This document shows positions 33,497 to 42,528 of a stretch of 56,052 nucleotides of DNA, piece after piece (within the stretch, counting starts at the first letter, position 1; each line of letters begins with the position of its first letter). The notes beneath the pieces were generated by a model. It was given only the letters and a program-made list of their open reading frames with translations. It had not been told where the DNA came from and did not search any database. The stretch comes from an uncultured Chitinophagaceae bacterium. GTDB taxonomy: Bacteria > Bacteroidota > Bacteroidia > Chitinophagales > Chitinophagaceae. The position numbers and the translations under genes were made by a program. The DNA is taken from NCBI GenBank assembly GCA_903870685.1, contig CAIQDX010000018.1, positions 1-56,052 of the forward strand, given 5' to 3'.

Positions 33497-34198
33497 ATGT
33501 CAGTGCCGTTTTTTTACGAACAAAATATTGTATCTGCAAATTCACAGTTTATTTTAAGCGAAGAAACCAGTAAACATTGCATTCAGGTTTTACGCATGAA
33601 AATCGGAGAGCAATTAAATATCACCGATGGAAAAGGCAACTTATTTTCTGCTTCAATTATTTCAACTGATAAAAGATATTGTGCTGTAAAAATTAATTCA
33701 ACAACTTTTTCAAAACAGGAACAACGAAACGTTTCCATCGCAATTTCGTTGGTAAAAAATGCAAGCAGATTTGAATGGTTTTTAGAAAAGGCAACAGAGA
33801 TGGGGGTTGCAGAGATCATTCCTTTGTTATGCAGCAGAACCGAACGACAACATTTTCGTTTCGACCGGATGAATAATATTTTAATTGCTGCCATGTTACA
33901 AAGTCAGCAAACCTGGTTACCGGTGTTACAAGTTCCAACTGCATTTCAAGTTGTAATCGATCAATCGCAACACACACAAAAACTAATTGCGCATTGCGAA
34001 GAAGATAAAAAAACAGAAATAAAAAATTTGAAGTTGATGAATGATGTGCAAATATTAATTGGTCCCGAAGGTGATTTTACTCATGATGAAATTCAATCAG
34101 CCATTCAAAAAAATTATCAGCCCGTAAGTTTGGGTAACACAAGATTGCGTGCCGAAACTGCCGGTGTTACTGCATCTGCGCTATTACTGAATTTATAA
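33497..34198 (+). CDS. rsmE: 16S rRNA (uracil-1498-N3)-methyltransferase RsmE
   Basis: RsmE methylates U1498 of 16S rRNA using S-adenosylmethionine. The 233-residue protein has an N-terminal PUA-like domain and a C-terminal SPOUT knot with LIGPEGDFTHDEI and SLGNTRLRAETAG, the SAM-binding knot motifs. I start at MSVPFFYEQ (33497). The longer frame from 33428 would run through a perfect promoter match at 33462-33492 and add an atypical hydrophobic extension. The L,D-transpeptidase gene follows 26 bp downstream. Confidence 0.95.
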   Translation: MSVPFFYEQNIVSANSQFILSEETSKHCIQVLRMKIGEQLNITDGKGNLFSASIISTDKRYCAVKINSTTFSKQEQRNVSIAISLVKNASRFEWFLEKATEMGVAEIIPLLCSRTERQHFRFDRMNNILIAAMLQSQQTWLPVLQVPTAFQVVIDQSQHTQKLIAHCEEDKKTEIKNLKLMNDVQILIGPEGDFTHDEIQSAIQKNYQPVSLGNTRLRAETAGVTASALLLNL

Positions 34199-34224
34199 AG
34201 TATCTTTATTCAAGAACCCTATTT

Positions 34225-35838
34225 ATGAAAAGCAAGCGTTTATTTTATTTTATTGTTTTGATAATTGTTGTAATAGCCTGTAAAAACAAGCATAATAAAA
34301 TAATTAACAGAGATACAAGCATCAATCAAAAAACATCTTTCAACAATTTATTTTTAGACAGCGTTCAGGTTGAAATTTTTTTAAATACTCATCCTGAATT
34401 TAAGAAATTCGAGTTACAGTATTTCGATTTTTATAAACAACGCAATTTCGAATATGCGTGGTTTGATACAAACGGATTAGCCGAGCAATCGCATAATTTC
34501 ATCAACTTATTAAATAATACAATTAATGATTTAGAAGATAGCAGTTTGTATAACGCTCCTTTGTTTCAGTTATATGAAAATATATCAAACGATTCTCTGC
34601 ATCATCAAAAACAAACCAATATTGCGCAAACCGAATTATTATTTACAGGCCAGTTTTTTGCATATGCAGCAAAGGTTTACAAAGGAAGTGATATTGATGC
34701 TGCGGAATTAGGTTGGTTTATTCCGCGTAAAAAAGTTGACCTCACAGCATTGCTCGATTCATCTCTAAAAACAAAAGCAACCGAAACCGATCAATATGCA
34801 CCGCTTAATGATCAATACAAACAATTGCAAAATTATTTGGTAAAATATTTTGAATTAGATAAGCAAACAGCCGGTGTTTGGGATTCTATTCCTGCACCCG
34901 CAAAATTATTATTAAAGAAAGGTGATTCATCACACATCATATCACAAATAAAAAAACGATTTCAATTGTTGGGAGATCTTAACTCAACTGATACTTCACA
35001 AAAATTTGATTCAACTTTATTTTCTACTGTAAAAAAATTTCAACGCCGCATGGGATTAAGTATCGACGGCGTTATTGGCGCAAGAATGATTCTCGAATTA
35101 AATGTTCCTGTTAAACAACGTATCAAACAATTGTTGGTAAACATGGAACGTGCAAGATGGATGCCCGCCGAAAAAGATACCAATTATATTTTGGTAAATA
35201 TTCCCGAATATAAAATGCATGTTTACGACAGCGGTAAATTAGTATTTGATATGAATGTAATTGTTGGTAAAACAACTAACAGCACTGTAATATTTACGGG
35301 CAATTTAAAATATATTGTATTTAGCCCGTACTGGAATGTACCGCCAAGTATTGTTGAAAAAGAAATTCTTCCGGGCATCAAAAAAAATAAAAATTATTTA
35401 CAAAAAAATAATATGGAGAGCACAGGAAAAAGCAAGGGCTTACCAATTGTTCGGCAAAAACCCGGTCCCGAAAACTCTTTAGGGTTAGTAAAATTTTTAT
35501 TTCCAAACACCTACGATATTTATTTTCACGATACACCCAATCACGAATTGTTTAATGTATCCAATCGCAGTTTTAGTCATGGTTGTATTAGAATTGGTGA
35601 GCCCAAAAAATTTGCACAATATTTATTACGCAGCGATACTGCCACCACGTGGAAAAGTAGTGTGATAGACAGTTCCATGCATTTGCAAAAAGAACGTTGG
35701 GTTACTTTAAAAAAATCTGTTCCTGTGTTTATTGTTTATTTTACTGCATGGGTTGATAAGAACGGATCACTCAATTTCAGAAAAGATATTTATGGCCACG
35801 ACGAAAAAATGAGTAAGAAATTATTTGTAAATAAATAA
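34225..35838 (+). CDS. L,D-transpeptidase lipoprotein (YcbB-like)
   Basis: A 537-residue cell-wall enzyme that forms 3-3 peptidoglycan cross-links or attaches proteins to peptidoglycan. It has an N-terminal lipobox (VVIAC, C19), an alpha-helical region, a peptidoglycan-binding domain (STVKKFQRRMGLSIDGVIG) near residues 270-290, and a YkuD catalytic domain with HDTPNHELF and the nucleophile C454 in SHGCIRIGEP. The domain order matches the YcbB/LdtD type. It directly follows rsmE; repeat copy 4 lies behind it. Confidence 0.92.
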   Translation: MKSKRLFYFIVLIIVVIACKNKHNKIINRDTSINQKTSFNNLFLDSVQVEIFLNTHPEFKKFELQYFDFYKQRNFEYAWFDTNGLAEQSHNFINLLNNTINDLEDSSLYNAPLFQLYENISNDSLHHQKQTNIAQTELLFTGQFFAYAAKVYKGSDIDAAELGWFIPRKKVDLTALLDSSLKTKATETDQYAPLNDQYKQLQNYLVKYFELDKQTAGVWDSIPAPAKLLLKKGDSSHIISQIKKRFQLLGDLNSTDTSQKFDSTLFSTVKKFQRRMGLSIDGVIGARMILELNVPVKQRIKQLLVNMERARWMPAEKDTNYILVNIPEYKMHVYDSGKLVFDMNVIVGKTTNSTVIFTGNLKYIVFSPYWNVPPSIVEKEILPGIKKNKNYLQKNNMESTGKSKGLPIVRQKPGPENSLGLVKFLFPNTYDIYFHDTPNHELFNVSNRSFSHGCIRIGEPKKFAQYLLRSDTATTWKSSVIDSSMHLQKERWVTLKKSVPVFIVYFTAWVDKNGSLNFRKDIYGHDEKMSKKLFVNK

Positions 35839-35869
35839 TTTTTTTGTTGACGGGCTTTTGCTTTTCATA

Positions 35870-35898
35870 GCATCGCCTGTTGCGTCGCACACTTGTAC
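35870..35898 (-). repeat. Intergenic repeat copy 4, left arm of 29-bp inverted pair
   Basis: The minus strand carries the core GTACAAGTGTGCGACGCAAC extended by AGGCGATGC. All 29 bases are the exact reverse complement of 36837-36865 on the other side of the double-OmpA gene. Confidence 0.9.
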
Positions 35899-35931
35899 TT
35901 TTAGTTCTTAACTAATCACAATTTCATAATT

Positions 35932-36816
35932 ATGTCACGAATAAAATATTATCTTCTATTTAGTTTTCTATTGCTTGGTTCTTTCGTTTTTTCACAAAAT
36001 GATTCTTGTTTAGCAAAAATTTATTTCTCTTATGATAGCTATGAATTAAATGTTACTGCAAAAGAAAATTTAATTAAAATAATAAAGACCAATTCAAAAA
36101 AAATTAAGATTTATGGCAGAACAGATCAATTTGGTTCTGATGCATACAATGATAAACTTTCTTTTCAAAGAGCGAATGCTGTTTCAAAATTTTTAATAAA
36201 TAATGGAATAGACTCAAATGAAATTTCTGAAGTAAAAGGCTATGGGAAAAGAAAATTAATAGATACGAAAAGCAATTATTTATTTGATCAATTGAACAGA
36301 CTAGTTACAATTTTTGGTTCTATAAAAAATGCTTCAAATGATTTTATTTTGGATACAATAAAAGGTAAAACTATAATTGAAGAACAAACAGAAATAAAAG
36401 AGGGAGGCACTCCAAAAAATTTCCAAAGCCAATTGAATTCAGGTGCTTCAACCATTATCTTGAATAATTTAAATTTCGAAAAAGGAAGACATGTGTTGCT
36501 TAATAGTTCTTTTCCTGTTTTACATGAAGTGTTAGTTGCAATGAAAAGCAATCCAAATTTAGAGATTGAAATACAGGGGCATATTTGCTGCCTTGATTCT
36601 ACTGAAATAGATGGAGTTGATATAGATACACAGGAGAAGGCTTTGTCTATAAATAGAGCAAAAGCTGTTTACCAATATTTGATATTATGTGGTATACAAT
36701 CGACAAGAATGTCTTATACGGGTTTTGGTGCGACGCATAAATTGATATCACATGAAATAAATGCAGCCGATGCAGAAACGAATAGAAGAGTTGAGTTTAA
36801 AATTATTAAAAAATAG
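35932..36816 (+). CDS. Exported protein with two OmpA-like peptidoglycan-binding domains
   Basis: A 294-residue protein with signal peptide (YYLLFSFLLLGSFVFSQ) and two OmpA C-terminal domains, about residues 25-130 and 170-294. Each has the hallmark helix: NDKLSFQRANAVSKFL and LSINRAKAVYQYL, with GYGKRKL and GFGATHK after it. The second has an inserted CC pair (HICCLDSTEID). There is no barrel domain, TPR or lipobox, so it is likely a soluble periplasmic protein with two peptidoglycan contacts. It is flanked by a perfect 29-bp inverted repeat pair, and its base use is similar to its neighbours. Confidence 0.88.
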   Translation: MSRIKYYLLFSFLLLGSFVFSQNDSCLAKIYFSYDSYELNVTAKENLIKIIKTNSKKIKIYGRTDQFGSDAYNDKLSFQRANAVSKFLINNGIDSNEISEVKGYGKRKLIDTKSNYLFDQLNRLVTIFGSIKNASNDFILDTIKGKTIIEEQTEIKEGGTPKNFQSQLNSGASTIILNNLNFEKGRHVLLNSSFPVLHEVLVAMKSNPNLEIEIQGHICCLDSTEIDGVDIDTQEKALSINRAKAVYQYLILCGIQSTRMSYTGFGATHKLISHEINAADAETNRRVEFKIIKK

Positions 36817-36836
36817 TTGTTACTATCGTTCCAACC

Positions 36837-36865
36837 GTACAAGTGTGCGACGCAACAGGCGATGC
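36837..36865 (+). repeat. Intergenic repeat copy 5, right arm of 29-bp inverted pair
   Basis: Core GTACAAGTGTGCGACGCAAC plus AGGCGATGC, the exact inverse of copy 4. TATCGTTCCAAC lies directly before it and may be part of the full-length element. Confidence 0.9.
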
Positions 36866-36927
36866 CATTAGTGCAAAAGCTTGCTTCATAATTCTTACAT
36901 TCGCTTAGTTAAAAAATTATTGTGTTT

Positions 36928-38103
36928 ATGCAATTGACAGAAGTTACAAATGCCGCTTTAGCAAAGGATTTTATTAAAGTGAATGTGTTGATGAATAAAT
37001 CTAATACGGTTTATATTCGACCATTGGATAATGAAGTGAATGATGTTTTCAATCCACTAAAAAATAAACTATTTGCGCATGGCGAAGTAATTCGCTGGAT
37101 ATTAAAAAATGATGCAGGCGAATTAATTGGACGCATTGCTGCTTTCACCAACGAAAAATATATTAATAAAGGCACTGAATTCTTAACTGGCGGTTTTGGC
37201 TTTTTTGATTGCATCGACGATCAGGAAGCTGCAAATATTTTATTTGATGTTGCAAAAAAGTGGTTGATAGAAAAAGGAATGGATGCAATGGATGGTCCTA
37301 TAAATTTTGGTGATCGCGATAAAGGTTGGGGTTTATTGGTAGAAGGTTTTAATAGAGAGCCGATGTATGGTATGGCATTTAATCCATCATATTATCAATC
37401 GCTGTTTGAAAATTATGGATTCAAAAATTATTACAATCAATATTATTATTCAATGAATATTGATGATCCGTTTCAACCAAAGATTGCCGAGCGTCATGCA
37501 AGGTTTGCTGCAAAAAAAGATTATTCGGCACGTCATATCGAGTTAAAGAATATTGAAAAATATGCAGGCGATTTTGCAACGGTTTATAATGCAGCATGGG
37601 GTCAACATGGCGAAGCAAAAGAAACAACGAAGGAACAAATGATAAAGATGTTCAACACCATGAAACCCGTTATGGACGAGCGTATCATTTGGTTTGCTTA
37701 TTACAGAGATGAGCCTATTGCCATGTTTGTAAATATTCCGGATGTTAATCAATACTTCAAATATTTTAATGGTAAAATGGGGTTGATTCAAAAATTACAT
37801 TTATTATGGATGAAGTATCGTCAACAAAATAAACAAGCAACAGGTTTGGCATTTGGTGTTGTTCCAAAATTTCAGGCGTTGGGAATTGACAGTTATATTA
37901 TTCACGAACTTTCATCATTCGTAAAAAATAAAGGTTGGTATTATACTTACGAAATGGGTTGGGCTGGAGATTGGAATCCAATCATGATAAATATTTATAA
38001 AAGTTTAGGCGGTGTGCAAAGCAGGCACATGATAACTTATCGTTTCATCTTTGATGAAAATAAAAATCCTTTTGAACGACATCCTGTAATGGAATACAAA
38101 TAA
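36928..38103 (+). CDS. GNAT-like acyltransferase family protein
   Basis: A 391-residue cytoplasmic protein with two GNAT-like halves. The N-terminal half has HGEVIRWILKNDAGELIGRIAAF and GGFGFFDCIDDQEAANILFDVAKKWLIEKG, the beta4-alpha3 acetyl-CoA-binding pattern, followed by DGPINFGDRDKGWGLLVEGF. The second half ends in GWAGDWNPIMINIYKSLGG. Related proteins are common in Bacteroidota and are annotated only as GNAT or hypothetical. Substrate unknown. A GTG two codons earlier (36922) is an alternative start. Confidence 0.75.
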   Translation: MQLTEVTNAALAKDFIKVNVLMNKSNTVYIRPLDNEVNDVFNPLKNKLFAHGEVIRWILKNDAGELIGRIAAFTNEKYINKGTEFLTGGFGFFDCIDDQEAANILFDVAKKWLIEKGMDAMDGPINFGDRDKGWGLLVEGFNREPMYGMAFNPSYYQSLFENYGFKNYYNQYYYSMNIDDPFQPKIAERHARFAAKKDYSARHIELKNIEKYAGDFATVYNAAWGQHGEAKETTKEQMIKMFNTMKPVMDERIIWFAYYRDEPIAMFVNIPDVNQYFKYFNGKMGLIQKLHLLWMKYRQQNKQATGLAFGVVPKFQALGIDSYIIHELSSFVKNKGWYYTYEMGWAGDWNPIMINIYKSLGGVQSRHMITYRFIFDENKNPFERHPVMEYK

Positions 38104-38108
38104 TTTTT

Positions 38109-39365
38109 TTAAGTTCTCATCATTTGCAAAACATTTTCATCCCATTCAGGAAATAAACTTTTATTATCGTGAATGTTTAAATGATTATTTGCAACAGCAC
38201 TAAACACAGATCTGAAATCAGTTGAAACTGGCAAGTCTCTTTTATCTTCCAGATCTTCTCTTGCCAAACTTTTTATATTGTGATAAACTTTACCACCCTG
38301 CACATCATTTCCTAAAACAAATAAACAACTTGCTCTTCCATGATCCGTGCCTCCGGTTCCGTTTTGAAATGCAGTTCTTCCAAATTCAGTCATCGTCATT
38401 ACAGTAACATCATCCTGATAATTATTCAAGTCTTTCCAAAATGCTGTAATGCTGTTCGAAAAATCTTTAAAATTATTCGCCAATAAACCATTTGTTGTTC
38501 CCTGATTAAAATGTGTATCCCATCCACCACTTTCTGCAAATGCAACTTCTAAACCAACATCCATTTTAATTAAAACAGCAATTTGTTTTAATGAATTTCC
38601 TAATGCCGAATTTGGATAAACAACATCAGCAGCAGGTTTATAATTCTTTAAATTATTTACATTCAACATCTTCATTGCTTCAAAACTTTCTTTACCTGTT
38701 TTGTTTAAAATATCCGATGAAGTGGCATCGTATAATTCTTCGAACGATTTGCCTGCAATGTTTGCTGTGCCTGCATTTGCTCTGTTTTGAATGGCGAAGT
38801 CCTGCAAATTATTTATTGCCAGTGCTTCATTATCGCCATATAAAATTCTTGGCATTGCACTCGTTAAACTAACTGCACGAAACGGACTTGCTTCATGTCC
38901 TGTTAATCCAACAGCTCTGTTCAACCAACCACTTGCTGTGCCTTTATTAAATGGTGTTCCACTTTCCATATAATCCTGCGCATCAAAATGACTGCGTGTG
39001 TTGTTCGGACTTCCAACTCCATGCACAATTGCCATTCTTTTTTCAGTAAACATTGGTGCAAATGCTGCTAATGAAGGATGCAATCCAAAATGTCCATCCA
39101 GATCAAACATCTTTCCTTCGGTCTCTGCCGGACTCATGTATAAAGTTGGTCGCAATGTTTTTAACGAAGCATCTGCATACGGACTAACAGCCATCAATCC
39201 ATCCATTGCACCTCGTTGAAAAATACATACCAACACTTTATTTTTTTTATACGGTGCAATTATTTTTTTATTACTTGCTGCACGTGCAATAAAATTCGGC
39301 ACACCGCCGAAACCCGCGGCAAATAAGGCCATTGCACTGTTACGCATAAAAATTCTTCTTTCCAT
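38109..39365 (-). CDS. DUF1501 family exported protein
   Basis: A 418-residue protein of the DUF1501 family, which shares the alkaline-phosphatase/sulfatase-like fold. The N-terminus MERRIFMRNSAMALFAAGFGG resembles a twin-arginine signal (RRxFxR). Family stretches include VCIFQRGAMDGL, HGVGSPNNTRSHFDAQDYME, WDTHFNQG and TMTEFGRTAFQNGTGGTDHGRA. DUF1501 and DUF1800 genes nearly always occur as a pair, as here; they are probably exported and act together, but the activity is unknown. Confidence 0.9.
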   Translation of the reverse strand: MERRIFMRNSAMALFAAGFGGVPNFIARAASNKKIIAPYKKNKVLVCIFQRGAMDGLMAVSPYADASLKTLRPTLYMSPAETEGKMFDLDGHFGLHPSLAAFAPMFTEKRMAIVHGVGSPNNTRSHFDAQDYMESGTPFNKGTASGWLNRAVGLTGHEASPFRAVSLTSAMPRILYGDNEALAINNLQDFAIQNRANAGTANIAGKSFEELYDATSSDILNKTGKESFEAMKMLNVNNLKNYKPAADVVYPNSALGNSLKQIAVLIKMDVGLEVAFAESGGWDTHFNQGTTNGLLANNFKDFSNSITAFWKDLNNYQDDVTVMTMTEFGRTAFQNGTGGTDHGRASCLFVLGNDVQGGKVYHNIKSLAREDLEDKRDLPVSTDFRSVFSAVANNHLNIHDNKSLFPEWDENVLQMMRT

Positions 39366-39422
39366 AAAATAAGTTTAATCAATTATTTTTTTGTTACCAA
39401 CACTATCACTTCATTCATCATA

Positions 39423-39442
39423 GTTGCGTCGCACACTTGTAC
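39423..39442 (-). repeat. Intergenic repeat copy 6
   Basis: The minus strand carries the exact core GTACAAGTGTGCGACGCAAC. It lies in the 101-bp gap between the paired DUF1800 and DUF1501 genes, in their sense direction. Confidence 0.85.
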
Positions 39443-39466
39443 GCTTTATACTTTATTCAACTCAAA

Positions 39467-41350
39467 TTATTTTCTTTGAAATTCCGGCGAACCAATAATA
39501 ACACCAACAACTTGCGCAATCATGTTATTATTTTTTTTATCGTTCAATACCATATCATTTTTAACTGCTGTTACATTATTTATTTTCTTTTCTAAATTAT
39601 TATCATTAATTAATGGAATTAATCTTTGAATATTTTTCGAATTATCTCTTTCGGGCAATAAAGTATTGCTGTAAATATTTAAAGCAGCTTCAATACTTTC
39701 GGGTTCTTGATTATTATTTAATGCTGATAAATTTAATTTTATACCGGGTATTTTTTCTGTGGCGAATGCTAATCCAAAATTCATTCTATTTAATAAAGAA
39801 CCGCTGTTTATCCAATACGAAGCTTTATCTGGAAAGCCGGTTGGCGCTTGATAATAATAAAATTTTTGCCCCATTTTAGTGCACCATAAAAACAGTTGAA
39901 ATGGTTGCTGCACTTCGGCTTTGGTTGCACGAACAGAGCTGATGGCTAATTCAAATGGCGATTTAATTTTTTCGCGAAGCACATCAGCTTTCCAAAATTC
40001 ATCACTGTTAACCATAACAATTAAAACAGATTTTATATTTCCTTTTGTTTTCAAAAATGCAGCAGCCATTTTATTTATTAAATCATCGGAAGGATGATCG
40101 CTTACAAAACGAGTTGCTAATTTTTTTGAAATAAATTTTGCTGTGGAGGGATGAGTAGCTAAAAACTCAATCATCTTTTCTCCTTCGGCATAACCACCGT
40201 TGGCAGGTAATGTTTGAGTAAGAATTATTTTTTCTCCTTCATCATGTTTATCAGCTCTGAACAAAAAAATACTATCAACTATAAATCCTCTTTCTCTTAA
40301 TTTTTCAACACCACCGGCTTTATCAATTAATTTTTTTGCAGCACCATCTCTTAGTAAAGGCATAGCACTCCAGCCTGTTAAAGCCCGTGCCAGTTGAGTT
40401 ACATCGTTTTGAGTATAGCCACCATCAACTCCTAATGTATGCAGCTCCATGATTTCACGAGCATAATTTTCATTTAATCCTTGTGTTTTTTTTGCATCCA
40501 GCATTTGTTTTAAGAAAGCCGAATTTTTTTGAGAACTATCATTCGCCATGTCTGTTAATTTTTGTTGTAACAGTTTGGCAGCAGGATTATTATTTTGTTT
40601 TTGCGATAATGGATTATTTGTACTAACACTTAAAGTGTTGTCTAAATATTCCAGCATAGCAGGATGCTTAGCAGTGGTCAATAATATTTTAGAAAAATTT
40701 CCTAAGGCGTTCGGTCTTATGGCATCACGTTCATAAGTAAATGTATATTGTAAGCATTGTGGCTTAGTGAGTGAAACATTAAAATGATTAAACCAAAAAT
40801 CGGTCATCACTTCCTGCAATTGATTATTGCTGTATGCTGCACGGAGAATTTTTTGATTGATGAGTTGACGTTCTAATTCAGCAACAGGTTTATAACCATA
40901 TTGCTGCATGATTTGTTTCAATTGTTCTTTATATTCTTCTTTGCCTTTTGCAGTAGTGTCGGTATTCTTTAAAATAATATTATTACTCTTGGCTAATGCA
41001 ATAATTTGACCTTGATTTGGAAACGTATTTACAATTTGCTCTGTGGACATGCTTAAAACATCATAATTAACTAGACGCTTCTGTAAATCACTGTCATCAA
41101 GGGTTTCAGTTAATTGTTGATTAAACCATTTTTCTAAACCTATTTCTAAAACTTCATCAATTTGATTGGGTGTTGGACCAAACGTAAAACGATTTAATAA
41201 ATGAGCAGCAGCTTCACGTTTGGTTAAGCCTGCTTTTTTATACGGAAATTTGGGTTTGTATTTTTCAACAAAAGTTTTTTGAGTAAATGCAGACAAAGCA
41301 AAAAGAATAATACTTACAAAAAAGCATTTACCCATTCTTTTAAAATTCAT
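39467..41350 (-). CDS. DUF1800 family exported protein
   Basis: A 627-residue protein with signal peptide (CFFVSIILFALSAFTQ) and the DUF1800 pattern: AAHLLNRFTFGPTPNQIDEVLEIGLEKWFNQQL, VMTDFWFNHFNVSL, NENYAREIMELHTLGVDGGYTQNDVTQLARALTGW, and GEKMIEFLATHPSTAKFISKKLATRF. It precedes the DUF1501 gene on the same strand, the standard order. The function is unknown. A six-codon shorter start (MGKCFF) is possible. Confidence 0.9.
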   Translation of the reverse strand: MNFKRMGKCFFVSIILFALSAFTQKTFVEKYKPKFPYKKAGLTKREAAAHLLNRFTFGPTPNQIDEVLEIGLEKWFNQQLTETLDDSDLQKRLVNYDVLSMSTEQIVNTFPNQGQIIALAKSNNIILKNTDTTAKGKEEYKEQLKQIMQQYGYKPVAELERQLINQKILRAAYSNNQLQEVMTDFWFNHFNVSLTKPQCLQYTFTYERDAIRPNALGNFSKILLTTAKHPAMLEYLDNTLSVSTNNPLSQKQNNNPAAKLLQQKLTDMANDSSQKNSAFLKQMLDAKKTQGLNENYAREIMELHTLGVDGGYTQNDVTQLARALTGWSAMPLLRDGAAKKLIDKAGGVEKLRERGFIVDSIFLFRADKHDEGEKIILTQTLPANGGYAEGEKMIEFLATHPSTAKFISKKLATRFVSDHPSDDLINKMAAAFLKTKGNIKSVLIVMVNSDEFWKADVLREKIKSPFELAISSVRATKAEVQQPFQLFLWCTKMGQKFYYYQAPTGFPDKASYWINSGSLLNRMNFGLAFATEKIPGIKLNLSALNNNQEPESIEAALNIYSNTLLPERDNSKNIQRLIPLINDNNLEKKINNVTAVKNDMVLNDKKNNNMIAQVVGVIIGSPEFQRK

Positions 41351-41464
41351 GTGAACTGATTTTGAGTTATGATTGTTTATACTGCAAATAGTTTAAGCAA
41401 CATATAAATTTAACCAAAACAGTAATCAGTTCAAACAGAGAATGGGCAAATACTTAAATGATAA

Positions 41465-42397
41465 TTATTTGTTCAAATAATATTCGGCTGTTGCTTTAAT
41501 ACCATCTTCATAAGATGTTGGCGAAAAGTGAAAATGATTTTCAAATTTTGATGAATCGAAAATGTAACTGTATTCATTTTGATAGAGCATTTCTTTTATT
41601 TCAAAAATATCTCTGTTAAATAATCCAACCATTGCAACCATCCAATTTGGAAATACAAAAACACTTTTTGGTCTGTTAAAAGCTTTTGCTGATATTTCAA
41701 TGAATTCCTTTCCTGTCAAGGCTTTTGCCTTTGTTGGTAAATGCCATGTTTGCCCGAATGCAGTTTCATCATTCGCTAATAAATACAATGCTTTTGCAAT
41801 GTCAGGTATAAAAGTAAAGCTGTGTGGAAGATTTGTATTCGAAAGCCATTGCGCTTTTTTCTTTTTAGCCAAATTGGTGAAGACTAAAATATTGGGCATG
41901 CTTGATTTTTCTCCGCAAGGACCATAAAAATCTGCACCACGTGCAATCAATGCTTTTATATTTCCTGCATTCATCTCGTTTAATAATTGTTTTGCAATGG
42001 CAGCGCGAATTTTTCCTTTTTTACTGCAAGGATTAAATGGTGTTTCTTCTGTCATTGCGCCATCAACTTTTCCGTACATATAAACATTATCTATGAAAAT
42101 TAATTTTGCATTTGTTTGTTTGCAAGCATTGATGGTGTTGGTCATAATTGTTGGCCATGTTGTTTCCCAAACCCGACTATCATATTGTAAGCCAACAAGC
42201 AAATACACGACTGACGAGCCTTTCACGGCATTTAATGTTTGCTCGAAATTGGTGAGATCAGCACTTACATGTTCTGTTCCTTCGCATACAATTGGTTTAC
42301 GAGAAACCAAACGAATCATTTCTTTATTTGCAAGAAGTACAGGAACTAATTCATTTCCTACTGAACCACCGGCTCCAAGTATTGTGTGTAAACTCAT
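41465..42397 (-). CDS. NAD(P)-dependent epimerase/dehydratase-like protein
   Basis: A 310-residue Rossmann protein of the extended SDR/NmrA type with an N-terminal dinucleotide loop (TILGAGGSVGNELV) and the Y-x3-K-like segment IDNVYMYGKVDG. SADLTNFEQTLNAVKGSSVVYLLVG matches the cofactor-binding region of this group. The substrate is unknown; related proteins act on sugars or aldehydes. It is a single-gene unit whose promoter region contains strong palindromes (42416-42455). Confidence 0.85.
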   Translation of the reverse strand: MSLHTILGAGGSVGNELVPVLLANKEMIRLVSRKPIVCEGTEHVSADLTNFEQTLNAVKGSSVVYLLVGLQYDSRVWETTWPTIMTNTINACKQTNAKLIFIDNVYMYGKVDGAMTEETPFNPCSKKGKIRAAIAKQLLNEMNAGNIKALIARGADFYGPCGEKSSMPNILVFTNLAKKKKAQWLSNTNLPHSFTFIPDIAKALYLLANDETAFGQTWHLPTKAKALTGKEFIEISAKAFNRPKSVFVFPNWMVAMVGLFNRDIFEIKEMLYQNEYSYIFDSSKFENHFHFSPTSYEDGIKATAEYYLNK

Positions 42398-42415
42398 TTT
42401 TTATTTTTTTAATGA

Positions 42416-42455
42416 TGTAAAATTATTTTACACTAATTGTTTTCACAAGTGTAAA
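42416..42455 (-). promoter_or_regulatory. Promoter with overlapping palindromic operator before the epimerase gene
   Basis: Minus-strand TTG (42446-42448), 20-nt spacer and TAATTTTA (42418-42425) form a promoter with one change from consensus. TGTAAAA-TTA-TTTTACA (42416-42432) is a perfect palindrome over the -7 element, and TTTACACT (42427-42434) with AGTGTAAA (42448-42455) form a second inverted pair over the spacer and -33. This is a typical layout for a repressor site. Confidence 0.5.
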
Positions 42456-42528
42456 TAGGTTATTATCCATTCAATAGCGGTTAACAATAGAATTATGTAG
42501 GTGAGCTATTTTTTGCATGAAAAATATT

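Noticed and set aside
35870-36865. Transposon carrying the double-OmpA gene
   Set aside because: No transposase lies between the inverted copies and no target duplication is visible; the arms belong to a repeat that also occurs singly at six other places.
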